From assembly GCA_009760885.1 (NCBI GenBank), contig CM019697.1, forward strand, positions 25,124,210 to 25,188,209: 64,000 bases of DNA, given 5' to 3'. The stretch's first letter is position 1, and every line of letters begins with the position of its first letter. Source of the stretch: Achatina immaculata. Its lineage: Eukaryota; Mollusca; Gastropoda; Stylommatophora; Achatinidae. Below, one piece after another: positions 35,519 to 47,699 of the stretch. Below the pieces are notes generated by a model that worked only from the letters and a program-made list of their open reading frames with translations, did no database searches and was not told the DNA's origin. Made by a program: the position numbers and the translations under genes.

Positions 35519-36309
35519 TATAGACACCTTTCATCCTTCTTGAACGCATTATACTGGTATCTCTTATGTAAAGACTAAGCTCAGAAATGAGGTTGTCATA
35601 ATCTACTTCTCAAAAGGCTACACTGGCACGACAAAATATCAGTTTATTTTAGTCAAGCTCTTTCACTCTAAACTCACATGTCAGAACCCAGGCTCTAAGT
35701 GTTTTATTTCATGTGCCAGATTTCCATGGACTAAATCTTATGATCCCAGATATTTCAGAAAAAAATGTGCCTCCTATCTCCATCAAAGTAAAAAGAAAAG
35801 AATGTTTTATTAAAACAAAATCTCAGCCAACCTCTCTCTCTCTCTCTCTCTCTCTTTTCTCTCTCTCTCTCTTCTCTCTCTCTCTTCTCTCTCTCTCACA
35901 CACCCCTCCCCCCCCAAAAAAAATCAACAAAGAAATCACGTGATCAGCTCTGCCAGCTGTTTACCATATCATGTTGTTCTTCATTTGCATAACCTGGTGA
36001 AGAAGAAGAAGAAGAACTCCGAGCCAGGTCAGACACGTGACGCCCCCCGCTGGGCGCTTCTCACACAAGTAAATCTCATCTCATCTAAGTTTGACCTTCA
36101 TACTTGTACTGACAGGATTCAGAGTAGAATGTTTACCTCCCCTCCCACCTCCCTGTACTAAACATGGCTCCACCACCCTCTTGCTATAACAATAAGAGCA
36201 CTGCACAGAGTTCTTTTAGGAAGCTTTTTTTCATTTTGCAGAAAAATCAAAATCACCGGTCACTAAGTCTCGAAAGTGCAGGATCGTTTTATTTTATATA
36301 AGAACAGTT
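35519..36309. other. unassigned sequence in duplication copy 2 and right flank
   Basis: Repeats 33781-34490 with a re-interrupted (CT)n run at 35832-35905, then about 75 bases of unduplicated flank. No gene recognised. Confidence 0.5.
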
Positions 36310-37445
36310 TCATTGTCAAAATGTTCTCTAACATCACAAACATATCTTAATTTCTGTCTCAGACAAACATCACACACATATCTTAATTTCAGTCTCAGAC
36401 AAACAGCACAAACATATCTTAATTTCTGTCTCAGACAAACAGCACAAACATATCTTAATTTCTGTCTCAGACAAACATCACACACATATCTTAATTTCTG
36501 TATCAGACAAACAGCACAAACATATCTTAATTTCTGTCTCAGACAAACATCACACACATGTCTTAATTTTTGTCTCAGACAAACATCAAACAAATATCTT
36601 AATTTCAGTCTCAGACAAACATCAAACAAATATCTTAATTTCAGTCTCAAACAGCACAAACATATCTTAATTTCTGTATCAGACAAACATCAAACAAATA
36701 TCTTAATTTCTGTCTCAGACAAACATCACACACATATCTTAATTTCAGTCTCAAACAGCACAAACACATCTTAATTTCTGTCTCAGACAAACAGCACAAA
36801 CATATCTTAATTTCTGTCTCAATACAAACAGCACAAACATATCTTAATTTCTGTATCAGACAAATAGCACAATCATATCTTAATTTCTGTCTCAATACAA
36901 ACAGCACAAACATATCTTAATTTCTGTCTCAATACAAACAGCACAAACATATCTTAATTTCTGTCTCAGACAAACATCACACACATATCTTAATTTCTGT
37001 CTCAGACAAACATCAAACAAATATCTTAATTTCAGTCTCAGACAAACATCACACAAATATCTTAATTTCAGTCTCAAACAGCACAATCACATCTTAATTT
37101 CTGTCACAGACAAACAGCACAAACATATCTTAATTTCTGTCACAGGCAAACAGCACAAACACATCTTAATTTCTGTCTCAGACAAACAGCACAAACACAT
37201 CTTAATTTCAGTCTCAGACAAACATCATACAGATATCGTAATTTCTGTCACAGACAAACATCATACAGATATCGTAATTTCTGTCACAGGCAAACATCAT
37301 ACAGATATCGTAATTTCTGTCACAGACAAACATCATACAGATATCGTAATTTCTGTCACAGGCAAACATCATACAGATATCGTAATTTCTGTCACAGACA
37401 AACATCATACAGATATCGTAATTTCTGTCACAGACAAACAGGAAA
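36310..37445. repeat. minisatellite, 36-bp unit
   Basis: About 31 units with the cores ATCTTAATTTCTGTCTCAGA and CAAACAGCACAAACAT. The last seven units form a separate homogenised block with ACATCATACAGATATCGTAA. Confidence 0.98.
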
Positions 37446-37876
37446 GAAGAGTAACATAAGATATTCCAGGTAAAACTAAAAAGAACTGACGCATTGACAT
37501 GCTAACTTATTACACAGGTACAGCACATGATAAGACTGAGAGTAGATGTAGAGTTTGTGGAGAGTTCGTGGGCTCGCGACTGAATGAAAGTTCTGCTACT
37601 TCCTCGTGCTCTGGACTTACACGTAAACCAGGACTGAGATTGACGCTGTGCGCTTCTTTGTTTAGACAGTCAATACATCTTTGACGGTTCAATATATCAC
37701 TGAATACATCCGACATTCTGCGTTAGGCAGAAGGTGAAGGCCGTAGAAGCGTCTTTGGTTGAGTCTTGAACAGAAGATAAGCTGGCCGGATATCGCGAGT
37801 GAATCACTTAAGAAATATCTGGATAAAAGTTTTTGAAAAGTAGGTCAGGTTGAAGTTTCCTTTTGTTTCTTTTTAC
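37446..37876. other. unassigned sequence
   Basis: Unique and moderately GC-rich. A plus-strand frame at 37499-37684 includes CRVCGEF. No flanking splice sites could be assigned and no protein family is claimed. Confidence 0.4.
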
Positions 37877-37877
37877 T

Positions 37878-38128
37878 GACGAAGGAGGCTGTAGACCAGC
37901 CATTGACGGAGGCTGTAGACCAGCCACTGACGGAGGCTGTAGATCAGTCATTGACAGAGGCTGTAGATCAGTCACTGACAGAGGCTGTAGATAAGCCACT
38001 AACGGAGGCTGTAGATCAGTCATTGACAGAGGCTGTAGATCAGTCACTGACAGAGGCTGTAGATAAGCCACTAACGGAGGCTGTAGATCAGTCATTGACG
38101 GAGGCTGTAGATCAGTCACTGAGAGAGA
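37878..38128. repeat. minisatellite, 24-bp unit
   Basis: Ten units of GAGGCTGTAGATCAGTCACT plus GACG/GACA. Higher-order repetition is visible, with a 96-bp four-unit block repeated. Confidence 0.97.
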
Positions 38129-38284
38129 GTGTACAGCTAAAAAATAAGCTGACCACAGCAGAAATAATAATGAAAAAAAATGGACTGACTGAATGCTCCA
38201 TGGATATACAATGAAACAGTCGGTACTGTAATATTAAAAATTGCTGAAAACTGTGCAGAAATGAAGAAGTAGACACTCTTGAAC

Positions 38285-38551
38285 AATGAAATGCTGTAGA
38301 AGACCGAATGATTGTGCGTTGTTGCAGAAGATTTAATGACTGTGTACTGCTGTAGAAGATCGAATGACTGTGTACTGCTATAGAAGACTGAATGACTGTG
38401 TAGTGCTGTAGAAGACTAAATTAGTATGTACTGCTGCAGAAGACTGAATGACTGTGTAATGCAGTAGAAGACTAAATTAGTGTGTACTTCCGCAGAAGAC
38501 TAAATAACTGTTTACTGTTGTAGAAGACTGAATGACTTTGTACTGTTACAG
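38285..38551. repeat. minisatellite, ~28-bp unit, left of LINE-E
   Basis: About nine units with AGAAGACTGAATGACTGTGT and ACTGCTGT. One diverged unit (GACTGGGTACTGCTGTAGAA) lies beyond LINE-E at about 40050, so LINE-E seems to have inserted in this array. Confidence 0.93.
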
Positions 38552-40047
38552 AAGATTGCCATTTGATTACCATTAAGAGAACACATTTCATGAGGTATCT
38601 AGGGATCACATTTGATTGTTCATTGTCCTTTGCACCCCATGTGGACCATGCAACACAAAAAGCCAAGAAAACGTTGAAAGCGGTTAGGTTAATGACCGCA
38701 GCGTTCTTTCCACACCGCACTCTATTCTTGCTAATGCATGCGCTGGTACTGCCATCATTGGAGTACGGTCTTGCATGCGCTGCTACTGCCATCATTGGAG
38801 TACGGTCTTGCATGCGCTGCTACTGCCATCATTGGAGTACGGTCTTGCATGCGCTGGTACTGCGGTCTTGGCATGTCACCCTGTGCAATACACAGCTGAT
38901 TAAACTAGAGCGTGTACAGAACGAGGCAGTGAGAGTGGTCTTGAGTTGCACCAGGGATACTCCGGTGACGGCCATGAGCTTTCTGCTTGATATGCTGGGT
39001 GTGAGGTCTAAACACAAGCATGCTCAGGTAAAGTCTTACGTCAGGGTTGCTGGCATGAAGGATCATCCTCCCCATAAGGAGTTGGTGTTGATAAAGGGAA
39101 AGACGCAACAAGCGAGGCAGATCCTGGATAGCTGAGGCGGAGGATACAATAAAGTCAATTTACAATCTGGATGAGGTGCCTCAAGGTGATGATTAGTTAC
39201 GGGTACAGGACTGACCTCAGCTAACAAAGGTTATTATACAGAAGGGCCTTGAATGTAGAGACTGGGCACAAGGAGGAGCTGTACTTTGGGTTCAAGATCT
39301 CATACAGCATGAATATGGGTCTTCAGGCACAGTAATATGTATAGTTGGCTCAGTGACTTGTGACAGCAGAAGTGACTTGGGTTGTATTGCCTATCAAAAT
39401 GGAAGAGTAGCGGCACAGGGTTCGGGAGACTTTGAAGTCAGCACATCAAGCATGCGAATGGAAATTGAGGCTGTGTCGGCGGCTATGGAATGGTTAGTTG
39501 CTCATGCTGTGGTTAATGGTGTCATTGTAACAGATTCACAGAGTATGCTTTGTAAGACTGAGAAGAATTTGCTTCAAAAAGAATCGGTTCATCTGTTAAG
39601 TCAGTCAACTGTGACAATCCTAACATGGCTTTACTGTCCAGGGCATGCGGGAGTACATGGCAATGAGGTGGCAGACAGTCTCGCTGAACAAGCTAAAATA
39701 AATGACAGACTGAAAATGGACAAGGGGGACATTGCTAGGGATGTGCTGGACAGACTGTGGGACAATGAAGAGCGAGAATGGACGAACAATGTAGCTGTGA
39801 GGAGGCTGCTCTAGCTAGGACACATTCAAGGTGCCGGCAGGAAATCCGAACTGTATGACAGAAAACGCATCATAAACAGCCAACATGTGACAGGAACTAT
39901 TAGCAAACATGTGACAGGAACTATTAGCAAACATGTGACAGGAACTATTAGCAAACATACTCTTGGATGAACTCTGCGGCATGGGCCGGGGCATATATGG
40001 GGTTGTCCCTAATTCAGTGAAGCCGGAGCCTGAACTTTGAACTTTGA
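38552..40047 (+). pseudogene. LINE-E: Jockey/I-like retrotransposon remnant with RNase H
   Basis: Two pieces of a non-LTR pol protein are recognisable. The first (38563-39135) has YLGITFDCSLSFAPHV, typical of the region after the RT palm, and LERVQNEAVRVVLSCTRDTP. A 37-bp internal segment around CATGCGCTGCTACTGCCATC is tandemly repeated about three times. The second (39353-39814) is an RNase H domain: MRMEIEAVSAAMEW, VTDSQSMLCKTEKN and the C-terminal YCPGHAGVHGNEVADSLAEQ box. The first catalytic Asp of the usual DGS motif appears as VGS near 39341-39352. A CATGTGACAGGAACTATTAG unit is repeated at 39868-39960, and the element seems to end in a TTTGAAC repeat. RNase H supports an I/Jockey-group origin. 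It is inactive. Confidence 0.88.
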
Positions 40048-40222
40048 ACGACTGGGTACTGCTGTAGAAAAATGAACGACGAATTATAACAGAATGTCGA
40101 ACGAGAGAGTTGAGACAATAATGAATAAATCAAAGAGAAACAAGACAGACAGTAAAACATTTAAAAATATGCCATGAGCCTAGCAAGAGATAAAAACAAC
40201 CCAAAAAAAAAAAAGAAAAAGT

Positions 40223-41603
40223 CATCATCATCATCATCATCATCAGGTGCCGTGCCGACTGGCGTTGGCTATTATGCTTCTCCAGACTACACGATCCTTC
40301 ATGCAGGCCATCAGCTCAGTTGGTGATCTCCTCTCACACCATCCCGTCAGACTGTCCAGTATCATTTCTCTTGGTCTTCCTCTTGATCTTCTTCCTTCTG
40401 TTTTTCCTGTTGTTATAATATTTTCAATGCCCCCTCTTCTCATTGCATGTCCTATGAAAGTACATTGTCTCTCACTTATCTTTTTGACAAGGTTGTTTTT
40501 GTCTCTCCAGCTCTTCTCATACATTTTTCATTAGTTATTTTTGCTGTTCAGGGGATTCGCAACATTCTTCTAATAAACCACATTTCTGCTGCTTCCAATG
40601 ATTTTTTTGCAGACTTGCCTATTGTCCATGATTCACTTCCATATAACAAGATAGGTTCAATATAGCATTTTAGGACTCGTTTTCTAACATTCACTGATAA
40701 GGATGTGTTGGATAATATGTTTCTAATTCTCTGAAATGCAGTCTTTGCTTGGCCTATTCTGTTCCTAATTTCTGTTCTGCATTTCCCATCTGAAGTTATT
40801 ACTGCTCCAAGGTATTTGAATTTCTGCACCTGCTTTAGAATAGTTCCGTTTAATTTTATACTGCATGTTGGTGGATTCTGTTTCCTATCTATAACCATAG
40901 TCTCTGTCTTTTTGATGTTCAAAGTAAGCCCTTTCTGTTCACTTTCTTTGGCGACTTTATCCAAGATATTTTGCAGGTCTTGTTGGTTCTCAGCTATCAG
41001 TACTGTGTCGTCAGCTTACCGAAGGTTGTTAATATTGTATCCTCCAATTTTTATGCCTGGTTCTGTGATGATCGTTCTTAGAATATTCTCGCTATACAGA
41101 GAAAAAAAGGTCTGGAGACAGTACACATCCCTGTCGGACCCCTTGTTTTATAGGTTGATATTTTCCAGTTCTATTTTCAACTCGAACTGCTGCTTCTTGC
41201 TGCCAGTACAGATGTTTTACAATCCTCAGGTCTTTGCCGTCTACATTGATGTCTTCAAGCATTTTAATAATTTCATTATGTTTCACCTTGTTGAATGCCT
41301 TGGTGTAATCAATGAAGCATAAGTAGAGATCTTTCTGTACTTCTAAAGCTCTTTCTGCTAGTGTTCGTAAAGCATAAATGGCATTGTGTGTTCCCTTTCC
41401 TTCAAGAAATCCAAACTGTTCATCTGCTATTTCCATTTTTATCTTTTCCCTTGTTCTTCTCATAATAATTCTCAGAAGTAGCTTCGTTATGTGACATGAA
41501 AGGCTGATAGTCCGGTGGTCGTCATATTCCTTTGCACCTAGTTTCTTTGATAGTGCTATAAACGTGGATTTAATCAGGTCACTGGGCATATAACCACTGT
41601 TGT
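40223..41603 (-). mobile_element. LINE-A copy 3: longest copy, with 11-bp target-site duplication
   Basis: AAAGAAAAAGT at 40212-40222 and 41604-41614 brackets the element. On the minus strand it starts at MPSDLIKSTFIALSKKLGAK and continues [72 protein letters not shown] and the MRRGGIENII tail. It ends in a (GAT)n-like 3' tail, seen as CATCATCAT at 40223-40245. The catalytic YADD Tyr codon is a TAA stop (41016-41018), and frameshifts lie near 41100 and 40540. It is 5'-truncated before the endonuclease. The matching tail and TSD length with copy 2 define the family. Confidence 0.92.
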
Positions 41604-41614
41604 AAAGAAAAAGT

Positions 41615-42468
41615 GACTGAATAAAATGTTGAGGAAAAAGATGGAGGTGATGACAGAGGCGATGAGTTTGGTCTCAATGAAGAAGAAAATGGGAGTCTAT
41701 GTTATCACTTTCACTATATCAGCAGAGTCCAAATTTAGACAGCGGTATTCCACCAGGAAATGTCACACAACGACGACAATGATGATGATGATGATGATGA
41801 TGATGACAGTAGCTAAAGTATAAAAATAACCTTCCGTAACGGAACACTCTTCTGACCAACTTCCCGAACCTCTGATCTGTGCCTGCTTCATGCACCGTTA
41901 TATACAGAATATACGACCCACAGATCTGTAATAGACCATTCTATCGCGTGTTATCTTCCCCATTCATTCATACAATAGGATCAATACGTTCAGTCGCATT
42001 TATGTTCTCTGTGTCACAGCCTGGAAGTTGCGATAAGCAGCCAACTCTGCTGCAGAGAACCGCCAGATAAAGTAGAGATTCAAAGGAAAATAGACTGACG
42101 GGAATAATTTGGAAAAAAAAAAGATTGAAATCTTAGTCAGTGAAGTGCTGAAATGAAATTAACTCAGCCTGCTGAAACTGAAACTGGAGTTAGTGGCGTG
42201 AACAGACTAGAATTGGCCGAGTTCTGAATATGAAATTAGTGGAGTGCCAAAATGGAGGTCGGTGTAAATAGTCATACAATTTAAATTGATGATAATGGGG
42301 TATTCAATCAATTTTACAATCAGTTTGAACGGTTAGCTAAAAACTGGAATCTGTGATTATTGTATGTTAAAATCGGAATTTATAATTATATTATGATAAA
42401 AGTGGAATGTTTAATTACAATGTGTTCGAACTGATATCGATTTTAATGGTACTTTGACGGTAAAGTTG
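41615..42468. other. unassigned sequence
   Basis: Unique sequence with a (GAT)n run at about 41780-41807. No exon recognised. Confidence 0.5.
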
Positions 42469-42469
42469 A

Positions 42470-43196
42470 AATCGAGTATAGCAAAGTACTAGATCTGAAA
42501 TTGAGTATAGCAAAGTACTAGATCTGAAATTGAGTATAGCAAAGTACTAGATCTGAAATTGAGTATAGCAAAGTACTAGATCTGAAATTGAGTATAGCAA
42601 AGTACTAGATCTGAAATTGAGTATAGCAAAGTACTAGATCTGAAATTGAGTATAGCAAGTAGTAGATCTGAAATTGAGTATAGCAAAGTACTAGATCTGA
42701 AATTGAGTATAGCAAAGTACTAGATCTGAAATTGAGTATAGCAAAGTACTAGATCTGAAATTGAGTATAGCAAAGTACTAGATCTGAAATTGAGTATAAC
42801 AAAGTACTAGATCTGAAATTGAGTATAGCAAAGTACTAGATCTGAAATTGAGTATAACAAAGTAGTAGATCTGAAATTGAGTATAGCAAAGTAGTAGATC
42901 TGAAATTGAGTATAGCAAAGTACTAGATCTGAAATTGAGTATAACAAAGTACTAGATCTGAAATTGAGTATAGCAAAGTAGTAGATCTGAAATTGAGTAT
43001 AGCAAAGTAGTAGATCTGAAATTGAGTATAGCAAAGTACTAGATCTGAAATTGAGTATAACAAAGTACTAGATCTGAAATTGAGTATAACAAAGTACTAG
43101 ATCTGAAATTGAGTATAACAAAGTACTAGATCTGAAATTGAGTATAACAAAGTACTAGATCTGAAATTGAGTATAGCAAAGTACTAGATCTGAAAT
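42470..43196. repeat. minisatellite, 29-bp unit
   Basis: About 25 nearly identical units with AAGTACTAGATCTGAAATTG and AGTATAGCA. The variants TATAACAAAG and AGTAGTAGATC are interspersed. Confidence 0.98.
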
Positions 43197-43948
43197 CGAG
43201 AGAGGGGGAGGGGAGGGGGTGAGCCTGAAATCTGGAACATTGTGGGCTGCCAGGCGGACAAGTGTTATGTGAGAACAGAAACAAAATAACAAGAAACCAA
43301 AATTGATGCAATGAAAAAAATGGAGGCGACTGGAGGCAAAAAAAAAACAAAAACACGTATAAATGAGAAAGCAGACAGAAGAGAAAAAAAAACGAGAAGA
43401 AGAAGAACAACAAGCAGACACAAACAAGACCAAGCAGGAGCTATGACTCGTGGGTGAGGCAGCATCTGTATTTTTGTATGAGTGAGTGAATGTAAGGAAA
43501 TGGCTTTATTTGTAGCGCGGTTCTCCACAGTTATCAAATTCGATTCCGCTAAGACTGTCTCCTTCACTTCTCGGCGATTTAATCTGGGGAATAAAAAAAA
43601 TCGATTTCTTTTATTGTATGAATTATATTTCCAATACTGCCAGCAGGGTTGCCAACCAGCCCCTAGCTTCCTAGCTTGTGTTGTGAGCTGAGTTAAAATG
43701 TTTACCTTGTTGTATGTTCTGTGTTTGATCAAGATCTCGCTGCCATTTTCTTCAGCGAGTCTATTGAAAGCTTTCTTATTGGACTAACGGGTTTTGTTCT
43801 TGTGCATGACGTCGTTTAGGTAACCAAAGGCAACAAATTCAACTTTGGAACTTACTCAGCCAGTTCAAGGGGCACGGAGATGGGACAGACAGACAGACAG
43901 ACAGAAAATAAAATGTAAGACAAACTATAAGTACGCGTGCAAGTTCAT
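43197..43948. other. unassigned sequence upstream of the receptor gene
   Basis: Purine-rich at 43200-43430, then unique sequence with an ACAG run near 43885. The missing first (signal-peptide) exon of the receptor was looked for here and not found. Confidence 0.5.
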
Positions 43949-44251
43949 GGGTGGGTAGGTAGGTGGGTGATTGGATGGGTAAAAGTAGGTAGCTAGTATA
44001 AAAATAGACGCAAACTGACAGACAGACAGACAGACAGACAGAACAAAAATTATTCCCTTTTCTCGTCTCATTAATGACCTTCTACTCTTTCTTCCTTTTT
44101 CCCGGTGTGTTCTAGAATCTAGAATATTCCAGCTTTCATCCCCGACATTATTTGTCTGTTCTCAGTATTCTTTTTTATTTATGTCGAACAGACCTGTCAA
44201 TGTCTGTAACGTCTAAAGTGGTCTGATGTGCCGTCTGCTGATGTTTGACAG

Positions 44252-44445
44252 GTGTGGTCCAGATGTCGCACGAGAAGAGGCTGATCAAAGATTTGATTGG
44301 GAACTACAGCGCCAGAGGTAAGATGGGCAGACCAGTGCAGGAGCAGAACGACACCATCACAATCTACTACGGCATGTCACTCATACAGATCCTTGACCTG
44401 GACGAGCGGAACCAGATTCTCAGCACAAATGTCTGGGCCACTTAC
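44252..44445 (+). CDS. nAChR exon: N-terminal helix and beta1-beta2, copy a
   Basis: Begins after TTTGACAG and ends before the donor GTAAGT, in phase 1 to 0. It encodes about 64 residues: VVQMSHEKRLIKDLIGNYSA, the N-terminal helix of nAChR subunits, then RPVQEQNDTITIYYGMSLIQ, then ILDLDERNQILSTNVWATY. The ITIYYGMSLIQILDLDERNQ stretch corresponds to the V-x-F/Y-G-L-x-L-x-Q-I-I-D-V-D-E-K-N-Q pattern of the family. NDTI is a potential N-glycosylation site. The exon length (194) is not a multiple of three, so splicing in both copies a and b would shift the frame. The nucleotide sequence is identical to copy b. Confidence 0.93.
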
Positions 44446-44929
44446 GTAAGTTATTAAGTATCCAGGTTTTGTCTTCTTCTTCTTCTTCTTCTTCATCGTT
44501 GTAACTGTCTTCCTCATATTCTGTCGTGCTTTTCGCGAGGGAACAGGGTAGCAGAGTCACTGTACGTCACCACAGAGTATGGGAGGAGGTCGTTCAGACA
44601 AAGGTATCGGTCATCAGACTCTAGAGAGGTTCTTCATGGTTATGACTGGTGGGACTGCTGAGGTTCGGATAGAGGTTCTCGGTGAGTTACCCCAGGTCAC
44701 GAGTCTTAGAGATTTATGAAATTTTCGATATACTTGGCGAACCTTGTATCTTATCACTTCAACACTGTTTCTTTACCTCACTGTTTCGTCACTTCAACAC
44801 TGTTTCTTTACCTCACTGTTTCGTCACTTCTTTGCCTCATTGCCTTGTTTCTTCACCTCGTGGTTTTATCACTTTTTTGTTTCGTCACTTTTCTCAACAA
44901 TGAGTTAATTGTTTCTTTACTCAATGTTC

Positions 44930-45330
44930 TTTCATATTCATTGTTTCTTTACTCAGTGTTCTTTCATGTTCATTGTTTCTTTACTAAATGTTTCTTCATG
45001 TTCATTGTTTCTTTACTCAATGTTCCTTCATGTTCATTGTTTCTTTATTCAATGTTCCTTCATGTTCATTGTTTCTTTACTCCATGTTTCTTCATGTTCA
45101 TTGTTTCTTTACCCAGTGTTTCTTCATGTTCATTGTTTCTTTACTCAATGTTTCTTCATGTTCATTGTTTCTTTACTCAATGTTTCTTCATGTTCATTGT
45201 TTCTTTACTCAATGCTCCTTCATGTTCATTGTTTCTTTACTCAATGTTCCTTCATGTTCATTGTTTCTTTACTCAGTGTTCCTTCATGTTCATTATTTCT
45301 TTACTCAGTGTTCCTTCATTGTTGTTTGGG
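44930..45330. repeat. minisatellite, 32-bp unit, duplication copy 1
   Basis: About 12 units with TTCATTGTTTCTTTACTCAA and TGTTCCTTCATG. All three plus-strand frames stay open across it. Confidence 0.97.
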
Positions 45331-45524
45331 AAAGTTTCTGGTTTTGTCATTCGTGTATTTTGCTTCCTTGTTGCTCCTTTATTTCCATATTTTGTTACAT
45401 TATTGCTTCTTTAGTTCCCTATTTTGTTACCTTATTTCTTCTTCAGTTCCCTATTTAGTTATCTTTAATTCCGTTTTCTGTTACTTTGTTGCTTCTTCCG
45501 TTCCATTTTTTGTTACCCAATTGC

Positions 45525-45638
45525 TTCTTTAGTTCCGCATTTCTTACCATGTTGCTTCTTTAGTTCCGCATTTCTTACCAGGTTGCTTCTTTAGTTCCGC
45601 ATTTCTTACCATGTTGCTTCTTTAGTTCCGCATTTCTT
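45525..45638. repeat. minisatellite, 31-bp unit, at the duplication junction
   Basis: About three and a half units of TTGCTTCTTTAGTTCCGCAT then TTCTTACCATG, cut off at the point where the second 1.69-kb copy begins. Confidence 0.93.
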
Positions 45639-45941
45639 GGGTGGGTAGGTAGGTGGGTGATTGGATGGGTAAAAGTAGGTAGCTAGTATAAAAATAGACG
45701 CAAACTGACAGACAGACAGACAGACAGACAGAACAAAAATTATTCCCTTTTCTCGTCTCATTAATGACCTTCTACTCTTTCTTCCTTTTTCCCGGTGTGT
45801 TCTAGAATCTAGAATATTCCAGCTTTCATCCCCGACATTATTTGTCTGTTCTCAGTATTCTTTTTTATTTATGTCGAACAGACCTGTCAATGTCTGTAAC
45901 GTCTAAAGTGGTCTGATGTGCCGTCTGCTGATGTTTGACAG

Positions 45942-46135
45942 GTGTGGTCCAGATGTCGCACGAGAAGAGGCTGATCAAAGATTTGATTGGGAACTACAGC
46001 GCCAGAGGTAAGATGGGCAGACCAGTGCAGGAGCAGAACGACACCATCACAATCTACTACGGCATGTCACTCATACAGATCCTTGACCTGGACGAGCGGA
46101 ACCAGATTCTCAGCACAAATGTCTGGGCCACTTAC
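45942..46135 (+). CDS. nAChR exon: N-terminal helix and beta1-beta2, copy b
   Basis: Same 194 bases and same flanking splice sites as the exon at 44252. This copy is the nearer to the next exon (3157-bp intron against 4847 bp from copy a). Because the coding sequence is unchanged, choosing between the copies would not alter the protein. The duplication is either very recent or an assembly effect. Confidence 0.93.
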
Positions 46136-46178
46136 GTAAGTTATTAAGTATCCAGGTTTTGTCTTCTTCTTCTTCTTC

Positions 46179-46210
<32 letters not shown>

Positions 46211-46619
46211 CATCGTTGTAACTGTCTTCCTCATATTCTGTCGTGCTTTTCGCGAGGGAACAGGGTAGCAGAGTCACTGTACGTCACCACAGAGTATGGG
46301 AGGAGGTCGTTCAGACAAAGGTATCGGTCATCAGACTCTAGAGAGGTTCTTCATGGTTATGACTGGTGGGACTGCTGAGGTTCGGATAGAGGTTCTCGGT
46401 GAGTTACCCCAGGTCACGAGTCTTAGAGATTTATGAAATTTTCGATATACTTGGCGAACCTTGTATCTTATCACTTCAACACTGTTTCTTTACCTCACTG
46501 TTTCGTCACTTCAACACTGTTTCTTTACCTCACTGTTTCGTCACTTCTTTGCCTCATTGCCTTGTTTCTTCACCTCGTGGTTTTATCACTTTTTTGTTTC
46601 GTCACTTTTCTCAACAATG

Positions 46620-47035
46620 AGTTAATTGTTTCTTTACTCAATGTTCTTTCATATTCATTGTTTCTTTACTCAGTGTTCTTTCATGTTCATTGTTTCTTTA
46701 CTAAATGTTTCTTCATGTTCATTGTTTCTTTACTCAATGTTCCTTCATGTTCATTGTTTCTTTATTCAATGTTCCTTCATGTTCATTGTTTCTTTACTCC
46801 ATGTTTCTTCATGTTCATTGTTTCTTTACCCAGTGTTTCTTCATGTTCATTGTTTCTTTACTCAATGTTTCTTCATGTTCATTGTTTCTTTACTCAATGT
46901 TTCTTCATGTTCATTGTTTCTTTACTCAATGCTCCTTCATGTTCATGTTTCTTTACTCAATGTTCCTTCATGTTCATTGTTTCTTTACTCAGTGTTCCTT
47001 CATGTTCATTATTTCTTTACTCAGTGTTCCTTCAT
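46620..47035. repeat. minisatellite, 32-bp unit, duplication copy 2
   Basis: Same variant order as 44930-45330, with a 2-base deletion in one unit near 46945. Confidence 0.97.
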
Positions 47036-47239
47036 TGTTGTTTGGGAAAGTTTCTGGTTTTGTCATTCGTGTATTTTGCTTCCTTGTTGCTCCTTTATTT
47101 CCATATTTTGTTACATTATTGCTTCTTTAGTTCCCTATTTTGTTACCTTATTTCTTCTTCAGTTCCCTATTTAGTTATCTTTAATTCCGTTTTCTGTTAC
47201 TTTGTTGCTTCTTCCGTTCCATTTTTTGTTACCCAATTG

Positions 47240-47520
47240 CTTCTTTAGTTCCGCATTTCTTACCATGTTGCTTCTTTAGTTCCGCATTTCTTACCAGGTT
47301 GCTTCTTTAGTTCCGCATTTCTTACCATGTTGCTTCTTTAGTTCCGCATTTCTTACCATGTTGCTTCTTTAGTTTCGTATTTCTTACCATGTTGTTTCTT
47401 TAGTTCCGCATTTCTTACCATGTTGTTTCTTTAGTTCCGTATTTTGTTACCTTGTTGTTTCTTTAGTTCCGTATTTTGTTACCTTGTTGATTCTTCAGTT
47501 TTTTAAACATTTGTTACCTT
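47240..47520. repeat. minisatellite, 31-bp unit
   Basis: About nine units of TTGCTTCTTTAGTTCCGCAT type grading into GTATTTTGTTACCTTGTTG variants. Confidence 0.94.
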
Positions 47521-47699
47521 GCTGCTTGTTTAGTTCCTTGTTTAGTAAATTTGTAGCTTTTTAAATCTCGCTTTGTCACGTGATGTTTACTTTCAACTTG
47601 CCATTTTGTTCTGTTCTGCCGCCTCAACTGTGCTTGTTAGAACAACATTGTAGGGCATCTTATGTTTATTGATGACTACAAGCTTGCCAACAGACGGGG

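Larger units (their letters stand above)
32775..36235. repeat. 1.7-kb direct tandem segmental duplication
   Basis: Bases 32775-34492 recur as 34493-36235 (offset 1718 at the left end, 1738 at the right). The unit runs from inside LINE-B through its 5' end, the LINE-C edge, the CCCACATGTTTT array, a unique stretch and a (CT)n run. The junction at about 34488-34498 has a TTTTCATT microhomology between the unit's two ends. Outside the arrays the copies are almost identical, so the event is recent or is an assembly duplicate. Confidence 0.93.
43949..47353. repeat. 1.69-kb direct tandem duplication containing a receptor exon
   Basis: Bases 43949-45638 recur from 45639 with a constant offset of 1690 through the exon. 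Copies are identical over most of their length. Differences seen include a longer TTC microsatellite in copy 2 (46162-46213 against 44472-44494) and a 2-base loss near 46945. The right end lies within a 31-bp minisatellite (TTGCTTCTTTAGTTCCGCAT), so the exact breakpoint is ambiguous. Confidence 0.95.
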
